Assembly: GCA_046756925.1 (NCBI GenBank) | Contig: JBHHXH010000021.1 | Span: 1-34,366, forward strand | Direction of reading: 5' to 3' | Source of the DNA: JAJDBU01 sp046756925 | GTDB lineage: Bacteria; Nitrospirota; Nitrospiria; SBBL01; JAADHI01 | DNA length: 34,366 nucleotides | Part shown: positions 31,829 to 34,366 of the stretch, piece after piece | Position numbering within the stretch: position 1 is the stretch's first letter | How the letters are laid out: each line of letters opens with the position of its first letter | Notes under the pieces: generated by a model | The model's input: the letters and a program-made list of their open reading frames with translations, nothing else | Told to the model about the DNA's origin: nothing | The model's database searches: none | Position numbers and translations under genes: made by a program

Positions 31829-32800
31829 TTAAGGAGCGGTGGCGAGCAATGTATCGCCTGTGGTCATGGGTACATTCTGCGGGGCTTTCGCCGTTTTTCG
31901 AGCCTTTTTATCGGCGCGCCGGAGCCATTTTCGGATGCGGTTCGCATCGCCGAATTTACTTAATTTTCCCCACGAGTTTAACAAAACCATGATTACCCTG
32001 CGGCCCGCGATCTTAGCCCGCATCACCAAACAATGGCCAGATGCGGCGATGTAGCCGGTTTTGCTCAGGCTGATATTCCAGTTTTTATTCAATATCAGAC
32101 GATTGGTATTCATAAATTCGACCTTCCATCCCTTGCGAAGGTCGGTCACAAAATCCTTCTTCGTGGTGGAAAGGTCTCGAATCATGGGATATTGAAATGC
32201 CGACTTGACCAGCGTCACCAGGTCGGCTGCGGTCGATCGATTGCCGCTTCTCAGCCCGGAGACGTCCTTAAAGACGGTACGGTGCATGCCCAGTGCTTTG
32301 GCCTTTTCGTTCATCGCGGCCACAATGGTCTTGTGGCCACCGGGGAAGGTTCGGCCCAAGGCGGCGGCCGCACGATTGTCCGAACCCACCAAGCTGATCT
32401 TTAGAAGATCCCGTCGTGTTATTTTCGATCCGTAGCTCAGCCTGGATCGGGAGCCGCGCAAACGATCCCGGTCGGCCTTGGTGATCTGTATGATCTCGTC
32501 CTCCGGAAGTTTTGCATCGATGATGACCATCGCGGTCATCAATTTGGTGATCGATGCCACCGGCTGGTCCTCGTCCGCCTTTCTTCCAAGCAGCACTTCC
32601 CCTGTTTCGATATCGACGACGAGGGCTTTTTCGGAACGTAAAAAAAGTTGCTTCGAATTCAGATGAGGAAGCAGTGAGTCGTGGTCCCTTTTTTGGGGGA
32701 GCGATTCGGCCGATGCGTGTCCCATTTTGTCCAAACCCGGCCGGGCCAGACTGAGAGTTAAAAAAAGAAGGACAATGATTCTATTACGTTTCCGTGACAT
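31829..32800 (-). CDS. pbpG: D-alanyl-D-alanine endopeptidase, PBP7 type
   Basis: Low-molecular-mass penicillin-binding protein that trims peptidoglycan cross-links in the periplasm. From ATG 32800 the product is 323 residues: an N-terminal signal sequence (RIIVLLFLTLSLARPGLD), then the three active-site motifs SITK (83-86, nucleophilic S83), SDN (140-142) and KTG (247-249), with VASITKLMTAMV and LVGSDNRAAAALG matching PBP7-like enzymes closely. A TTG four codons upstream is an alternative start. The basic C-terminal tail (KKARKTAKAP) is longer than in E. coli PBP7. Confidence 0.92.
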   Translation of the reverse strand: MSRKRNRIIVLLFLTLSLARPGLDKMGHASAESLPQKRDHDSLLPHLNSKQLFLRSEKALVVDIETGEVLLGRKADEDQPVASITKLMTAMVIIDAKLPEDEIIQITKADRDRLRGSRSRLSYGSKITRRDLLKISLVGSDNRAAAALGRTFPGGHKTIVAAMNEKAKALGMHRTVFKDVSGLRSGNRSTAADLVTLVKSAFQYPMIRDLSTTKKDFVTDLRKGWKVEFMNTNRLILNKNWNISLSKTGYIAASGHCLVMRAKIAGRRVIMVLLNSWGKLSKFGDANRIRKWLRRADKKARKTAKAPQNVPMTTGDTLLATAP

Positions 32801-33049
32801 CGTACTCGACAATATATAATCCGATCCTCATGAAAAATGGATGATTTAAAAAAAAGAAAACCAAAGGTTATCGAACATTTTAACGATCGTCAAGGACAAA
32901 AAGGTCGAAAGACACGGTAATAGAACCTTCAATCCTTCATTCGGGGCCGAAAAGCGTTGGCAATGTCATCATCGATGAGAAATCACCAGTAACAGGGGAT
33001 ATTTACATTTCAAGAAGCGATCTTGTAAGATACCTGTAAACACCTGCCG

Positions 33050-33694
33050 ATGAATGAAAAACCGTCCGAAAAAACGATGAAAGAACCTTTTCATCACCTT
33101 TGCTTGAGTATGACCATGCTCGGTGTTTTGATTGGCGGCTGCGCCACCTATCGACCCGGCAACGTCAACGATCTCTGCGACATATTTCGGGGAGAACTCG
33201 ATTGGTATGAAGCTGCACGAGATGCCAATCAAAAATGGGGCACGCCCATCTGGGTGATGATGGCGATCATTCATCAGGAATCGCGATTTAAAAACAATGC
33301 CAAACCGCCACGTCCCTGGTTTTTATTCATTCCCCTGCCCCGCCGCTCGTCCGCCTTCGGCTATGCCCAAGCACAAGATCCCGCTTGGGCGGATTACATC
33401 CAAGCCTCGGGTAACGGCGGCGCCGACCGGGACAATTTTGGGGATGCCATCGACTTCGTGGGCTGGTATACCCACGCCACCCAGAGGATGCTGGGAATTT
33501 CAAAGTGGGATGCCTACGGCCAATACCTGGCGTACCATGAGGGACGTGGCGGTTATCGAGACGGTGCATGGAAAGAAAAGGCCTGGCTGAAACAAGTCGC
33601 CCATAAAGTGAAACGGAGATCCGCCGGCTACAATGCACAATTGAAACGCTGCAAGGCGGAACTCGACGATGCAGTGGACAGCTGGCTTTTCTAA
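33050..33694 (+). CDS. Transglycosylase SLT-like lipoprotein
   Basis: A 214-residue putative lytic transglycosylase. A signal peptide ends in a lipobox LIGGC with C31 as the lipidation site, so the mature protein should be membrane-anchored on the outside of the cytoplasm. The catalytic fold is suggested by AIIHQESRFKNN with E77 in the transglycosylase position, then FGYAQAQDPAW and YLAYHEGRGGY. Alternative starts at codon 10 or later are possible because none has a clear ribosome binding site. Divergent from the PBP7-type gene, another peptidoglycan hydrolase, with a 249-base shared upstream region. Confidence 0.85.
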   Translation: MNEKPSEKTMKEPFHHLCLSMTMLGVLIGGCATYRPGNVNDLCDIFRGELDWYEAARDANQKWGTPIWVMMAIIHQESRFKNNAKPPRPWFLFIPLPRRSSAFGYAQAQDPAWADYIQASGNGGADRDNFGDAIDFVGWYTHATQRMLGISKWDAYGQYLAYHEGRGGYRDGAWKEKAWLKQVAHKVKRRSAGYNAQLKRCKAELDDAVDSWLF

Positions 33695-33825
33695 GTCATC
33701 CTTCCTGGGTTCCGATCGTGGATTTTGATCTAATGGAAGGGCGTATTTAAGAAAAGAGGAACAACATGGGTCTTCCGGCAATCTGCGCGCGTCACGTGCG
33801 GTGGAATGTGGAGGGAAGGGTAGAA

Positions 33826-33846
33826 GGGGCTCCCAATGGGAGCCCC
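33826..33846. repeat. Perfect 9-bp stem hairpin, REP-like
   Basis: GGGGCTCCC (33826-33834) pairs with GGGAGCCCC (33838-33846) across the 3-base loop AAT. It lies between two convergent genes (the SLT lipoprotein and the ABM-fold protein). No U-run follows immediately on either strand, so it resembles a REP-type palindrome, possibly protecting mRNA 3' ends or ending transcription weakly. Confidence 0.6.
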
Positions 33847-33896
33847 GCTACGAGATCATTTCGTTTGAATCCTGCAGATCGGGTTTTTGCGTTTTT

Positions 33897-34223
33897 TTAA
33901 TGATCCACGGGACAACCGCCCGATACGGGCGCGGCGGTTTCGTCACCGTAGACCTCATGTTTTGGCCGTGCGGCCAGTATGTGTTCCTTCCCCCAATTGG
34001 TTACCTTTTCGAAGGACTCGGATTGAATAAAGCGATCGAATGTGTCCCGCGATGCCCATTCCGACACGATTAAGTACGAGTGTTCCCGAAATACATCTCT
34101 ATACAGATGGGTCTTCATATGTCCCGGTGTTTTCGCCATCGCTTCCAACACCAGCGCGAACTTTTTCTCGAAAGGCTGGGCCTTTCCCTCTAAGACTTGA
34201 TAATTCATGCCGACTGTGATCAT
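33897..34223 (-). CDS. Antibiotic-biosynthesis-monooxygenase-fold protein with CPVDH tail
   Basis: A 108-residue protein of the ABM superfamily (dimeric ferredoxin-like fold): MITVGMNYQVLEGKAQPFEKKF, then KTPGHMKTHLYRDVFREHSYLIVSEW and the F-x-x-F-I-Q-S helix. The family includes haem-degrading IsdG-like enzymes and quinol monooxygenases, so the reaction cannot be named. After the fold comes a tail ending GGCPVDH; a Cys-Pro pair of this kind is used as a haem-responsive motif in other proteins, which hints at haem but does not prove it. A perfect inverted repeat lies upstream at 34316-34337. Confidence 0.82.
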   Translation of the reverse strand: MITVGMNYQVLEGKAQPFEKKFALVLEAMAKTPGHMKTHLYRDVFREHSYLIVSEWASRDTFDRFIQSESFEKVTNWGKEHILAARPKHEVYGDETAAPVSGGCPVDH

Positions 34224-34315
34224 CTCTTTCCTCTATATGACAAAGCCATGGTTGTCAGTTACATCCAATTATCATAAGCTTTTGAGCCGGCCGATTCAAG
34301 GGATAAGTCGTACCC

Positions 34316-34337
34316 AAATTCCGCGATTGCGGAATTT
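34316..34337. promoter_or_regulatory. Perfect 9-bp inverted repeat upstream of the ABM-fold gene
   Basis: AAATTCCGC (34316-34324) and GCGGAATTT (34329-34337) are exact reverse complements around GATT. The dyad lies about 93 bases upstream of the ABM-fold gene start. The size and symmetry fit an operator for a dimeric regulator; the regulator is unknown, and it could instead serve a gene beyond the window. Confidence 0.5.
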
Positions 34338-34366
34338 AAAACCGCCGATTCGCCTGAAGTTACTGC

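Noticed and set aside
31449..31832. A 127-codon plus-strand frame between the GGDEF/EAL and PBP7-type genes
   Set aside because: It spans a tandem slippage repeat and candidate promoter, overlaps both neighbours' ends and has no recognisable protein features.

Overview
The window is a stretch of bacterial chromosome, Gram-negative judging by a lipoprotein, exported methionine sulfoxide reductases, a periplasmic-type PBP and a Bat (aerotolerance) operon. Base composition is moderately GC-rich and codon use looks uniform. The gene mix would fit Nitrospirota or a related lineage, but that placement is a guess; nothing here fixes the taxon.

Region 1 (1-1454, minus): folA and thyA, followed by the start codon and a strong ribosome binding site of a further gene that leaves the window at base 1.

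Region 2 (about 1790-17101, everything on minus): a composite CRISPR-Cas locus. At its distal end is a type I-C adaptation module (cas4-cas1-cas2) with a 6-repeat I-C array and an intrinsic terminator. This module has no I-C effector genes (cas5c, cas8c, cas7c). In their place is a complete type I-E system: cas3, cas8e, cse2, cas7e, cas5e, cas6e, a BRO/DinD-like gene, cas1e, cas2e and a 26-repeat array. At the far upstream end is a broken fragment of a second cas3 (HD domain only), where the first gene of a canonical I-C operon would be. The simplest reading is that an I-E locus replaced the interference half of an older I-C locus and left both ends of the host operon standing. Three further oddities: a hicB-hicB-hicA toxin-antitoxin group whose toxin stop codon overlaps the cas4 start; a BRO/DinD-like gene whose stop overlaps the cas1e start; and a short diverged copy of the cas1e 5' end stranded between cas6e and the BRO gene, suggesting that the I-E adaptation half was itself exchanged.

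Region 3 (17592-24675, plus): a tightly packed Bat operon: MoxR ATPase, DUF58 protein, DUF4381 membrane protein, BatA (VWA), a BatB-BatC fusion (VWA plus TPR) and BatD. These families are linked to envelope-associated chaperone or assembly functions and stress tolerance.

Region 4 (24835-32800, minus): msrA-msrB (exported methionine sulfoxide repair), a 955-residue membrane protein fused to a spermidine-synthase-like domain, a PAS-PAS-GGDEF-EAL protein with a degenerate EAL half, and a PBP7-type D-Ala-D-Ala endopeptidase.

Region 5 (33050-34366): a transglycosylase-like lipoprotein (plus), and a small antibiotic-biosynthesis-monooxygenase-fold protein (minus) ending in a CPVDH tail, with a perfect 9-bp inverted repeat upstream.
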